Made by a program: the position numbers and the translations under genes
Shown: one piece after another, positions 22,681-34,018 of the stretch
How the letters are laid out: every line of letters starts with the position of its first letter
How positions within the stretch are numbered: the stretch's first letter is position 1
Source: Blastobasis lacticolella
Taxonomy: Eukaryota > Arthropoda > Insecta > Lepidoptera > Blastobasidae
Direction of reading: 5' to 3'
Assembly: GCA_905147135.1 (NCBI GenBank)
Contig: LR990050.1
Coordinates: 1,810,501 to 1,874,500, forward strand
DNA length: 64,000 nucleotides
The notes under the pieces: generated by a model
What the model was told of the DNA's origin: nothing
The model's input: only the letters and a program-made list of their open reading frames with translations
The model's database searches: none

Positions 22681-24328
22681 CGTACTAGGCGCAATATTAA
22701 GGAGGTCTAAATTATCCGTTTTGTATTTTTTGGTTTCGAGGGTTCTGTACAAAAAAATATTGTAATCACTTATGATTTTAATTCAAAAGGTTCATTCATA
22801 GTTTTTACGAAAGTGCACCACCACCTAACTAATAGCAAAGTAGTCTTATTCAAATTACTGTAGCAAACTCTAATTAATGTAACATCTTTGTCTTTTTACG
22901 AGTTTGCTTTCTCATGTCATGTCTGTCAGTCATGTTTCAGTGTCGCGTAGGTAATCGTACCTATCGTTTTCACGAACATTTCTTATCAACTAAAATTAAC
23001 TTAATGATTCTTAGTTGATGGAGCTTTACCTGTAAATATCCCATGCTTCACCCAATTGGAGAACCTAGGTCACCTAGGTGGAGCACGGACCCAAACACAA
23101 TTTTAGAAATTACTGTCTAGGTTACTGTCATTGTACCAAACTACCCGATAAAATCGTGATAAGCAAATGTAGGCCATCGCCATAAGGATTATTATTAAGC
23201 CCACAGTTGGATTCGCTTGAGACTCACTTTAACAAATAAAAAAAAAATCAACATTATGGTGCAACTACCAGGAGAACATAAAACGAGAGAACATAAAAGC
23301 CGAAATAAGTTAGACCCCTAAAACACGGATCCCTAAGTACGAATCCTTTTGCACGTGCCGTCAAGGTCAAGGCCGGCGCCGGAGCTGTGGCGGCGCTTTT
23401 GACATCAAAATAGAAACTGAAAACTACAAAATCTAAAAATAGAATACTTTGGCGGGCCGTTCTTTATTTTGTGGTTTGACCCACGGCCACGGCGCGACTT
23501 CCATTGACGAAATTTGCCTACTTTCGCGTCGTATTCGTTCATTCAGTTTTTAGCTTTTCGCGTGACCGAAATGATTGTTGCGTTGTAGTTGTAGGATACC
23601 TAAGTACCTATTGTGAAGATAACTGTGATAAGAGTGTTAACGATGTGAACGAATGATTTATAGCTTCAGGTACCAGTATTAACGTAGTCTTGTCTGTATT
23701 CAGCGTTCAACGTTTAAGTATTGTGATAATCATTATTCTGTGTATGAATGCAAGCTAGCAGTAGGTAGGCCAAACACCATGGTACCTACCTATTTACGTA
23801 TTGCATAGCAACCAGAGCCTGCGTAGTGTTGTGTATCTGTGTGTATGGAGTGTACCTACCTAGCTACGCTACGATACGAGTGCAAGCTTACTTGATAGTT
23901 AATACCTATCAGTCATCCGAGCCACAAGAAAGCAAGAAAGTATGGCACCTGACGCTGTTTGTTTTCATAAAATAACTTTAAAAAGGTACGTACCTACATG
24001 CTTTAAAGGTCTAGGTTCTAGCTAGACTTTAAGATATGCTACCTAGCTAGTACCTAATCGTAACGTTAGGAGGTTCTTTTCCGACGGGAAATAGGCAGAA
24101 AAGACAACGCTTTTATCTGTTCATGAAAACATGTAGGTATTTAGTAAAACCTGTCTGTAATCTGTTTCAACAAAACTAGTCTCATAAGTGGTTCCCTACG
24201 CTACGTAGGTCCCTAGATGAGTGAACCATTTTAGTAGGACATAGTACCTACTTATTTGTGTAGAACGATTTATCAATTGAACGAATTCTGTTTTAGTTAT
24301 GTAGCTATCTTAAGTATGTTTTTCAAGA

Positions 24329-24585
24329 ACGTTGGTGGCTGGGCGGTTGAGTATCCGACTCGTAAGTGAGAGAGGTGCCGGGTTCGAATCCCGCTGTGGC
24401 AATGTACCAATGACTCTTTTCTGAGTTATGTACATTAGTTGAAATTAACTGATGCTCCTATGGTGAGGGAAACATCATGATGAAATCTGCAAATTCTGGC
24501 AACTTAAATTGTAACCATGATCCAATCGAGTCAGGTTCCCCTGGTAGCAGGGTCATGGAGGTCAGATGGTAGTCGCTCCACTGTA
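24329..24585 (+). mobile_element. SINE family 1, head plus body
   Basis: tRNA-like head (GGTGCCGGGTTCGAATCCCG) followed by the family body. Faces the next copy tail to tail. Confidence 0.8.
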
Positions 24586-24621
24586 ACAAATTCTTTTCTC
24601 TCCACAAAATTATTTTCCGTG

Positions 24622-24957
24622 CCCGTGGTCCGCCTTGACTATGGTCCATGATCTAGGATTTGGCAGATTAGGTAATTAATTGCAGTGGAGCGACTGCCAT
24701 CTGACATTCCTGGCTCCTAACCCTGCTACCAAGGGAACCTGACCAGATTGGATCATGGTTACTTACACATTCAGTCGTCTGAACTGAATGTGTAAGTTTC
24801 ATCACGATGATTTCCCTCACCGTAAAAGCATCGGTTAGTATTCAGCTACTGTGCATAACTTAGAAAAGAGTTAGTGGTACATGGCGGCAGTGGGATTCGA
24901 ACCCGGTACCTCACGCGTACGAGTCGGATACCGCAACCTTAGGCCACCGACGCTCCG
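24622..24957 (-). mobile_element. SINE family 1, inverted partner
   Basis: Inverted full-length copy ending with a tRNA-like head (GGGATTCGAACCCGGTACC). It forms an inverted pair with the preceding SINE. Confidence 0.8.
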
Positions 24958-25131
24958 ACTATTTAAGCATACCTACCTATCGAAAATAATTAGTGTAGGC
25001 AAGTTCCTAGTTAATTTGGTAGAGCCTATTCATGTAGATAAGTAGGTAACATTTAGTACGACGCCTGGTAGTAAGATGAAGGAGGTTGGTTTGTTTTGAT
25101 ATGAATGGCACGAGGTTATTACTCGTCCTTA

Positions 25132-25253
25132 TGGTGTGTACACACTCAACGTACGCCAACGAAGGGCTGTCGGCCGAATTATTTGGACTTCTTGGTGTGT
25201 ACACACTCAACGTACGCCAACGAAGGGCTGTCGGCCGAATTATTTGGACTTCT
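25132..25253. repeat. 61-bp tandem duplication
   Basis: Two almost identical 61-bp copies, each starting TGGTGTGTACACACTCAACG. A 151-codon frame spanning them has no recognisable domain. Confidence 0.85.
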
Positions 25254-27145
25254 AAGGTCTAATACTTGCATTTCGTGGTCAAGCAAACGATCTTTGGGAG
25301 TTTTGGGAACCGATTCGGGCTCGTATTTGCACGTTTGTTTGTTGGCCTTCGGTATCCGCCCAAACTGCGATTGGATGATTACTTCTATCCGTTTGATGTT
25401 ACCGCCACGCTGCACTGCGGATAGGCTCCTGGTAGTAGGCTTGAGGAGGTTGCTTTGTTTCGATAGGGGTCGCACGAGGTTATTAACCTGTTTTTTATAT
25501 GATCATCAACTTGAAATAGAGCTGCGCTTCAACGTAGTCGATATGGTTATTTATCTTTAAAAATTAATTTTTTTTATTAAAATTAAAATTCAATGTCCGG
25601 ATAAAATGAAGTCGCCAGTGCACTCTTTGAAAGCTCCACTTTAACACCCTTTCGGCTTTATACATGTATTATGAAACACCCTGTATAAACCTTTTGACAG
25701 CTGCACAGAAATATGATTCTTATGACCGTGGCAATGCATTTAGGTATGTACTTTTTTGTATACCATTAAGGTTTTGTAACACTAAAAAATATTGGAACTT
25801 TGTTAGACTTCTGCTTACGAGGTGCGGTATGAACTATTCTAATGATCCGGTCTATGTGATCTTAATTCCTTTTTCTATATTTTTTATTTATGTAACTGTT
25901 TATTGTACACAATAATGATATACATTTATTTGATTTCTTTATTTCAGTGTCTACCCTACGTTATATAATAAACCAAATACTAAAACATTTTCTAAAATTA
26001 CCTGATAACCTATTTTATTTATTAAATATGCTATTCAATATTGCTGGTAAGCTGCCGATCCGCGTTGGTCAAAAAATTCTATCAAAATATTTAGCCAAAT
26101 TTCGGTTAAAGCTTATTGAAATTCAATATGTACAAGCGCGGCGTATATTTCGTGTGAACTTCCATGAATCTACATTTAATCAAATTACTTTTGTTAGTCA
26201 TGCAGGTTACATGTAATTTGTTACTTGTAAAATACAAAACTGGTATTTTACAAACAACACCGGACATACTGTAAACGGCGGACCTTTAAAATATATTTTT
26301 TAATTCTACTTCTTTTACTGATATAAATACTTTTATCTATTATTTATTTATTTATTATTTATTTATTTTTAGCCATTTCTGTCCCACTGCAGGGCAACTT
26401 ATCTATTATTGATATAGGTAATAATATTTATTTATTTAAAACTTCATGCACATGACAATATCACTGATTTAAATAATTTTATCATTCCAATGGCATACCA
26501 ACTTGAAAACAGTCGTTGAAGGAAGAACTTTTTTCATCTATAAAATTGATAAAAAGTATTTCACGATACTGCTATAATTTATATCCCGAATTTCAATATG
26601 GTTTCGCGGACGAAGTCACGGGCAAAAGCCTAACGTCTAGAAATCAAGCACATGGGTTTCATCCAACAGAAATGCAGAACCGCGTGTGTGTTGTCACTTT
26701 GAGGACTCGCTTTCCGCTGACTCTTTTCTAATGCCCTTATTACATGAAGCAAAATGTGGGAGAGCACATCAATGTGAATTGAATAAGGTTCATTTTTGTA
26801 GCACTAATATTATATGCCGCGTCACTCCGATTTTCAAAATGCGCGGTACAAAGATAGCTAATGCCCGATTTACTTTGATCAAGTGTTTAGCAAAGTTGAT
26901 AAGTACAGTGAGTAAGTACAGTGGTGTATACCGATCGGAGAGTTGCAAGCCGCCTTGGCTTTTTTATAAGATACTAAGGGACAAACGAGCAGACAGCACA
27001 CCTGATGGTAAATGGTAACTGTCGTCCATAACATCTACAATTTAAGCTTGCAAGCTGTCTTGCAGTTACTACGCATTTGCACTGTACCCGCTCTGCCCTT
27101 CCGAGCCTAAAGAGCAGTAATAGATAAATTTGTAACAGTAATATA

Positions 27146-27802
27146 TTATATTTGGGAGGTTTGGCAGTGCAGGTTGTGAAGCGCTTTAAATACTTGGGAC
27201 ATATTTTAACAGAGGACCTCAGAGACGACGCTGCCATAGAAAGCGAGAGGAGGGCGTTGTCGGTGAGGGCGAACATGCTCGCGCACATGTTTGGCAAGTG
27301 TACTAAAGAAGTTAAAATAACACTTTATAAAGCCTTTTTTCAGTGTTTCTACACTTGCCAACTATGGACTAACTTCTCTGGTAAATCGCGTAACTCCATG
27401 AGAGTGCACTATAATGACTCATTTCGCATTCTCATGGGTATGCCGCGCTATTGCAGCGCGTCGGGCATGTTCGCCGAACACCGCGTGCCGGATTACTTTA
27501 CAATCGTCAGGTCCCGCATAGCCTCGCATAGGAGCGCGCTGCGCACTTCTGGCAACAGCATACTCAGGGCCATCTCTGAGGATCTCACTAGTCCTATTTT
27601 TAAATATTGGCTGTCTGTCTATAGAGACCAGAACAAAAAATGATGGTACCTACCTGACAGACGACAGTGTATTTTTAACACTCAATTTACATTATTATTA
27701 TTATTATTGTTGTATTTTTATATTATTCATTATTTATTTTATTGTAATTATTGTAAATTGGGTTTTTATTGCCTTTAATAAAGATATATTATTATTATTA
27801 TA
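27146..27802 (+). mobile_element. Non-LTR retrotransposon 3' fragment, unit 1
   Basis: An intact 163-codon frame (27152-27643) encodes the C-terminal part of a non-LTR polymerase: FKYLGHILTEDLRDD, RANMLAHMF, LWTNFSGKSRNS, FRILMGMPRYCSASGMF. After TGA come a short 3' UTR, AATAAAG and a (TATTAT)n tail. The catalytic domain is missing, so it is 5'-truncated and dead. Counterpart at 54996-55652 with the same ends, so it predates the duplication. Confidence 0.8.
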
Positions 27803-28389
27803 AAATGACGTTTCGGGAAGACAACGTTTCAAATCAATTTTAAAAATAAAATGTACCTGTGAATTACCTATCACTGCATTTTAGGCTTAGTACGGCCACA
27901 GTCAGAGCGCTCGCCACTCGCCACTGTACTTGTATAGTCAACAGCATGAGTACCTACACACCCAGTATAAGATGACCTAGTATCTCTAAGGACGCGCATA
28001 GCAATATAGCTCCTTTTACACTAGTTTATACGGTGTCAAAACCTTACCTCCATCTTCCTTCAGCCAGTCTAACAGCTCCGTGGAACTGCGCCTCTCTCAG
28101 TAGCTTCATAAACATAATTAGGGAAATCACTGCAGCCGCTCCCACGTCAACAGAGCTCCAGCTTGTTTTAAACGCTTGTACAGCGTAAACGGCTTCGTGG
28201 CTATTCTGTTTAATATTTATGAGCTGTAATTGTAAGTTGCAGGGCTGTAATCAGTGAATATTGTTGTGTTGTTCGAGTTTTAAGGTATACCTGCTCCCGT
28301 ATAATATTTTGTCGTGATATAGATGGTTGGACAACCAAAGCGATGAATGAGGAGGGATGTAAGGAGATGAAATGTCTATCTTTACTAAT

Positions 28390-28740
28390 AATCATAATAA
28401 TCATCTTGGCGTTAATGTCCTGGTTGTGCTGCGAGCACGAGGGCCCGGGGTCCGCCTTGACCATCATCCAGGATTTGGGGATCAGGTTATTACAGTGGAG
28501 TGAGTATCATCTGACCTCTGTGACCCTGCTACCAGGGGAACCTGACCAGATTGGATCATGGTTACAAATTCAGTTACCAATTTCATTACGATGTTTTCCC
28601 TCACCGTAAGAGCATCGGTTAGCATTCAACTAATGTACCTAACTCTGAAAAGAGTACTTGGGACATGGTCGCAGCGGGATTCGAACCCGGTACCTCACGC
28701 TTACGAGTCGGATACTCAACCGCTCGGCCACCGACGCTCC
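28390..28740 (-). mobile_element. SINE family 1, full-length
   Basis: Tail ATAATAATCAT on the left and tRNA-like head (GGGATTCGAACCCGG, CCACCGACGCTCC) on the right. Confidence 0.8.
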
Positions 28741-28944
28741 ACAACCTGTTCCTGTTTAATATTACAAAGTAAATATTTTTAATATAGTAATATTTTGTCA
28801 CATAGATGGTTGAAGCGATGAATGAGAATAAATGTGAAGAGATGAAATGCCGGGAACGACATTGAATATTGGAATAAATAATATTTATTAATTAATTAAT
28901 TTCCATACAGTTTTACAGCAATAAAGTTTAGTTATAATTGTTTT

Positions 28945-29060
28945 TTTTTATGTTATACGGTGGACTAACAGGCAAGCACGCCACCTGATGGAAAGTGGTC
29001 ACTGCCGCCTATGGACATCAGCAACATCAGGGGAGTCACTAATGCATTGCCCGCCTCTGA
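28945..29060 (+). repeat. Interspersed repeat R4
   Basis: Same family as 7325, with GGAAAGTGGTCACTGCCGCC. Confidence 0.65.
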
Positions 29061-29394
29061 AGTGACCTCTAATATACCTCTTGAACGATCCCATGTCATA
29101 GTCCAAAGGAAACACTGCACAATTCAAAGTTGCAATGCCAATAACATAACTGCGGTATAAAATTTTGAATATCAAACCATCTAGCAGTATGATAACCTAA
29201 TGAGAAAATAGAAAAGAAAAGCTTTCATATACATAGGTAGATACATGCGCCCATATATTTGTCTCTCTCCCACTGACTCACACTGACTGAATAACAGCCT
29301 ATATACTATTCTGCAAGCTACATTACTGATAAAACTTCATCAAAATTCGTTGAGTATTTTTTGCGTTAGGAAGTAACAACAGTGCGGTTTATGT

Positions 29395-29905
29395 GTTTGA
29401 TCGAGTGCGTAACGAGCACACATCCGTGCAGCCGCAGCCGTGAGAGATATCGCGGATAAGTTAGAAGAGGCACGCCTGCGCGGGTTTGGTCACCTATTGC
29501 GTGAGGCCCAGGGAAACGTGGGAAATAGGTGCCTAAACCTGTGTATCAGGAAAGTGGTCTCACGGGAGACCCAAGAAACTATAGATTAATATCGCCGAGT
29601 CGGACGCGAGAGCCAACGGCTTACGACGTGAGGATGCCGAAGATCGGGCAGAGTGGAGAAAACAAATTAGGAAACCGTGCCTAAGTTGAGGGCTAGAAAT
29701 AATCTGGCAGGAAAGTCATCGGATAGCGACCACGTACCGGAAGACGCAGTGTGGGGAGAGCTCCCACTAGGTAAATCAATGATCCGGTAAATATCTCCGG
29801 TACCAGCTGCATGCGGAAGGCACAACACCGGCATTTATGGAGATATCTGGGGAAGGCCTATGCTCAGAAGTGGGCGTCTTCCGGATTATATGATTATGAT
29901 GATGA
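29395..29905 (+). mobile_element. RTE-type LINE relics, 3' ends
   Basis: A degenerate copy of the RTE polymerase C-terminus (about 29395-29690) is followed by a second 3' end (about 29760-29905) finishing GAAGTGGGCGTCTTCCGG and (GATGAT)n. Frames are broken. Counterpart at 57415-57875 has an additional internal deletion. Confidence 0.7.
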
Positions 29906-30154
29906 TGAGGATTAGAAAGATGCATATATATACATATAAACAAATACGGCCCAGTTCGAAATCAATCATTCACGCGATATCTAGTTTAAATATCGTCCGA
30001 AGCGCTGTAGCGATAAAAAGATTATTACCCCTAAATATTTTAGTGCAGGCCTGTGTGTAGCTAGCTGTTTGTGGAGGTATTGTATACATCGACCTATGTC
30101 GATACTATGTTCAAGTATTTATTTAGACATTAATTTAGTAAACTATTGCAGTGA

Positions 30155-31116
30155 TCTACACTAATATATAATAATATATATAATATTATTGTATGTTTGT
30201 ATGTTTGTATTGAATAGGCTTCGAAACTACTAGACCGATTTCATAAATTCTTTCACCGTTGGGAAGTTACACTATCCGCGGTGACATAGGCTATATTATA
30301 TTTTCTAAAAAATTACGGATCATTAATAAAACTCCAATAATGTAACCCAAGGTGTAAAAAAATACCCAAAAAATTCCTTACATCGCGTGCGCTGCTAAAA
30401 CTATTGATGATAGAACAAAGTAATGTACTACGACTTTGCAGAACACAACATTATCTACAAAAAGTGTCGCGACAGTATATGTCTAACTATTATAGTTATG
30501 TCACAATAAGTGTTCTTTTATTTTCAAAATTTAATTGAAAAAACGCTCTTTATTTGTACCTTGGCATTAATCCTAATCAAAATAAATTACTTCATATTCA
30601 CGACTGCTTCAATACCTTTATATAATTTTTTGAATTATTCAATTCAGACATTCCATTCGAAAGATATCACGAGTTTAAAAATGTGAATATTAGAAAAAAG
30701 TCGCGTGTTCGCCGCTCAGTCCGCTCGGCTATCTAGGCAGCACGGGGTACGTACGGGAGGGGAGTCAATGTCAAGAAATACGGCCGTCAGGAGCCGGGTC
30801 GCCCCCTTCGCTCTAAAATGGTTGAGGAGACGGTTGGAACTTTTGTGATCGTAATATGGTGTCCTGTTTGTAACGGGACACTACTCAGTACATACTTAAG
30901 TATAATATAATTACTTCATATTATAAAACGAAGTCCCACGCAGTGTCTTACTGTCATTCTGTACGCGATAAACTCAAAAACTACTGAACGGATTTTCATG
31001 CGGTATTCACACACAGACTACATAGTGCGGTTTTAGACAACGTGATTCATGACGAAGGTTCAGGTGTATAATTTGTTAAGGTTTACTACCCGTGCGAAGC
31101 CGGGGCGGGCCGCTAG
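30155..31116 (+). mobile_element. Non-autonomous Helitron (Lep1-like), unit 1 only
   Basis: Starts TCTACACTAATATAT after an A. Ends with a GC-rich hairpin region (CCCGTGCGAAGCCGGGGCGG) and CTAG. Internal TATTGAATAGGCTTCGAAAC and GACCGATTTCA are shared with the copy at 40475. Unit 2 lacks it near 58100. No Rep/helicase coding. Confidence 0.8.
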
Positions 31117-31249
31117 ATATTTTAAGAGATTGTTTTGGGGTTTTGTAAGTGGTATTATTTTTTATTTGAAAAGTGAGCTCTCCGAGGCTTTCTCAGTCCT
31201 AGTATCACTGCGACCATTACTGATCTATTGTGATCGCCTCTTTCTTACA

Positions 31250-31545
31250 GTTCAGTGCTAATCCCTACAGCTTCTATGAACCGTAATAGGTTCTTAGTAC
31301 TGATATCGTGCACCTCATCAGGTAGTAGTTGGTGTTTACCCAGATGGATGCTACGTTTGCGCATCAGCGCCTCACATTTACAGATCAGGTGGAGAGGCAT
31401 TTCATTCTCCTCATTACAGAATCTACAGTCCTTTGTTCTGCTGATCTTCAAATTATACATGTGCTTGTTCAGCCCACAGTGACCAGTCAGTGCCCTTGTC
31501 AGGATACGCAACTTATTCCTATTAAGTAGTAACAGTTCTTTGGCA
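31250..31545 (-). mobile_element. Non-LTR retrotransposon C-terminal fragment, unit 1
   Basis: An 88-codon frame (31245-31511) with LTGHCGLNKHMYNLKISR, C-R-F-C-N-E-E, PLHLICKC. This is the terminal Cys/His region found after the RNase H domain in R1/jockey-like LINEs. Its unit 2 counterpart is disrupted by a palindrome. Confidence 0.65.
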
Positions 31546-31703
31546 TACCGCTTATAATAGGCTTTGACTTATGCCCTAGAATGTGTTAAGCCCGGCTGAT
31601 TATTCCAGTGCCCTAATGATTGCTCTTTGGAGTTTATATGAAGGGTCAGTTTTACAAGGCTTTTTGGTAAGCCACAGAATATTTCTGGGCCATATGTTGG
31701 TAT

Positions 31704-31965
31704 GGCCGTGTGGTGTCCGGCAGAGTAGAATAGCACCAACCCCTTACACTCATCGGTGTCGTACAAGGCGACTAATGTTTTCGAGGCAAAAGATCAAGAG
31801 TCTCTGTAGTCTGGAAAATGGGCAGCAGCATTTTCTATTGTTATATTTAAACACTGCGATCTCCAACCCGCCTGCCAAGCGTGGAGATTATGGCAATAAC
31901 CTCCCCTTTCGTAGGAGAGACCCTAAATCCTGCAGTGGACTGTTATGGGCTGTGATGATGATGAT
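31704..31965 (+). repeat. Interspersed repeat R3
   Basis: Long copy of the 20321 family, ending with GTGATGATGATGATG. Confidence 0.75.
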
Positions 31966-32170
31966 GAATACAAATACAAATATAAAAAAAGTAGGTTAAT
32001 GAAAACCTGTGTTACAGATCTCCAGGCTCCCAACCTCCTGCATCTCTTACAAATAAATATTTGTAAGGGATTGGATCAAAGAAATTGGAAAGTTAGCTAC
32101 CTTCATGCTTATGGCTAGACTGGCAATTTTTTTTTGCTCTGTGGATTGGATGTCATCATCATCATCAGCC

Positions 32171-32430
32171 TATACGACCTGACGACCTGAGTGGTTCAAT
32201 GGTCAACATGCCGGCCGGTCTGCCACGATAGAGGTCCCGGGTTCGATTCCCGGCCGGGCAGAAATTGAAATGATGAATTTTAATTTCTGTTACGGGTCTG
32301 GGTGTTCTATGTATAATAAGTATGTATTTAAAAAGTATTTAAGTAGTATATCAGTTATCTAGAACTCACAGTACAAGCTTTGCTTGGTTTGGAGCTAGAT
32401 GGCGCTGTGTGAATTTGTCCACGAATATTT
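32171..32430 (+). mobile_element. SINE family 2, full-length
   Basis: tRNA-like head (GAGTGGTTCAATGGTCAAC and GGTCCCGGGTTCGATTCCCG), conserved body AATTTTAATTTCTGTTACGG and end TTTGTCCACGAAT. Confidence 0.8.
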
Positions 32431-32435
32431 ATTTT

Positions 32436-32740
32436 TATGTATACTAGTCCACTGCTGGACATAGGCCTCCCCCAATGAGCGCCAATGCACCCTGTCCTCA
32501 GCTTGACGCATCCAGCATCCACCCGCAGCCTTTCGCAAATCGTCACTCCATCTGGCCGGGGGGCGTCCTACACTACTCTTGCCGAGTCGCGGTCTCCACT
32601 CAAGAACTCGATTACCCCAGTGGTTGTCGGTTCGTCGGCAGATATGGCCAGCCCACTGCCATTTCAGCGTGCTAATTCTATGCGCTATGTCAGTCACTTT
32701 GGTTCTCTGTCGGATTACTTCGTTATGAATTTCGTTCTTG
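32436..32740 (-). mobile_element. RTE LINE 3' fragment
   Basis: Minus-strand frame with IRQRTKVTDIAHRIS, LKWQWAGHICRR, SVGRPPARWSDDL and SLGEAYVQQW. This is the same RTE family as 9164-11125 but a separate, shorter insertion shared with unit 2 (59460-59775). Confidence 0.85.
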
Positions 32741-32769
32741 GACTGGATGTATACAATAAAAATAATTAT

Positions 32770-33067
32770 CTTGGCGTTAATGTCCCGGTTGTGCTTTCGC
32801 AAACGAGGGCCCGGCATCTGCTTTGAGCATGATCCAGATAATGATGGTGCAGCGACTGCCATCTGACCTCAGTGACATTGCTACCAGGGAACCTGACAAA
32901 ATTGGGTCATAGTAACACATTCAGTCGCCTGAATGTGCAGGTTTCATCACGATGTTTTCCCCCAACTTAAGAGCATCGGTTAGCATTCTACTAATGTACA
33001 TAACACAAAAAAAAACATTGGTACATGGTCGCCGTGGGATTCGTACCCGGTACCTCTCGCATACGGG
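32770..33067 (-). mobile_element. SINE family 1, head-truncated
   Basis: Inverted copy ending inside the head (GGGATTCGTACCCGGTACC). Counterpart 59799-60092. Confidence 0.75.
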
Positions 33068-33214
33068 TGAACTAAATATGGCCCTTTGAGTTTGAACTAC
33101 GAACTCGCATCAAATATGGCTCTTGAAACAACCTATCTAATAGTGATTAATAGTATAAACCACACCCGGTTAAGACGGAACCCAACCCTCGCACAATGTA
33201 TCCAACAACGCATG

Positions 33215-34018
33215 TGTTATATTATATGGTATTTTAGTCTATTTTTAATTGTTATTTAAAAGTAAAACTATCGTAATTAATAATAAATAATATTGCCAAA
33301 TAAAATTATAGTCGTTTCAGAACGAATGTACGAAACTCCTGAACGATGTTTAATGTTTGAGTACATTTAGTACTAATTAACTAAAAGTTTGGTTTCTAAT
33401 TATTAAACGTATCTTATAATTATTTAAAATAGTTTTAAGAACTATTTCGATGAATTTGGTTATTATCTTTGCACAATATTTCATAGTTAATTAGAATTAT
33501 TATAACGTGCTGTCATTGGTTGGAATGTAACGGCTTCTAACTTCCGTTTGAATGTTGGTTATATAAACCCAGTCGAGAGACTGCGAGGGGCTTTTTTCGC
33601 TCCAGACCCGGCACAGAGTTAAGTACAAACTTGCATTGTTTTATTGTTGCTTTATATTTTGTATTAGTTTTATTTATCTATATAATCGGTTATTGATTGA
33701 ATCATACGTATACTATTGTCCCATTTTTAGGGATAAATATGTATTTTGCTATGTTTTATTATGTTCAGAATATATCGTTATATTCCCATCCTATCCTATA
33801 ATATAATAACTTATCTAATTTGATCTAATATGTGTGTTTAAATATGCTATTCCTTTCCTCAATAAATAGCTATTTATATTTAACTAATGTGCCCTATTTT
33901 ATTTCATTAAGCTTTCCACCCTTAGTTTTCGATAAAATACTAGACCACCATCATTCATATCTTCTAAATACTTAACTTCACACCCGAGATCTGTACACTC
34001 TATACACCCTATCTAACA
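33215..34018 (+). repeat. 5' LTR
   Basis: Begins TGTTATATTATATGG and ends CTATCTAACA (TG...CA). A TATA box TATATAAA lies at 33560-33567 and AATAAA at 33861-33866. Compared with the 3' LTR it lacks 8 bp and 22 bp. Plus orientation is inferred from the TATA-to-AATAAA order. Confidence 0.9.

Larger units (their letters stand above)
21618..25685. mobile_element. 4.07 kb TIR transposon, non-autonomous, unit 1 only
   Basis: Perfect 33-bp terminal inverted repeats at 21618-21650 and 25653-25685, each beginning TACAGGGTGTTTCATAAT and flanked by TA on both sides. No transposase-like frame exists inside. The interior holds a nested element (22245-22680), two facing SINEs (24329-24957) and a 61-bp tandem duplication (25132-25253). 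TA target sites suggest a Tc1/mariner-type mechanism, but the superfamily is inferred. The same location in unit 2 (near 53440) has no such element. Confidence 0.88.

Noticed and set aside
27152..27643. 163-codon intact frame considered as a host gene because it is open in both units
   Set aside because: The motifs and the AATAAAG plus TATTAT tail identify the C-terminal part of a non-LTR retrotransposon.
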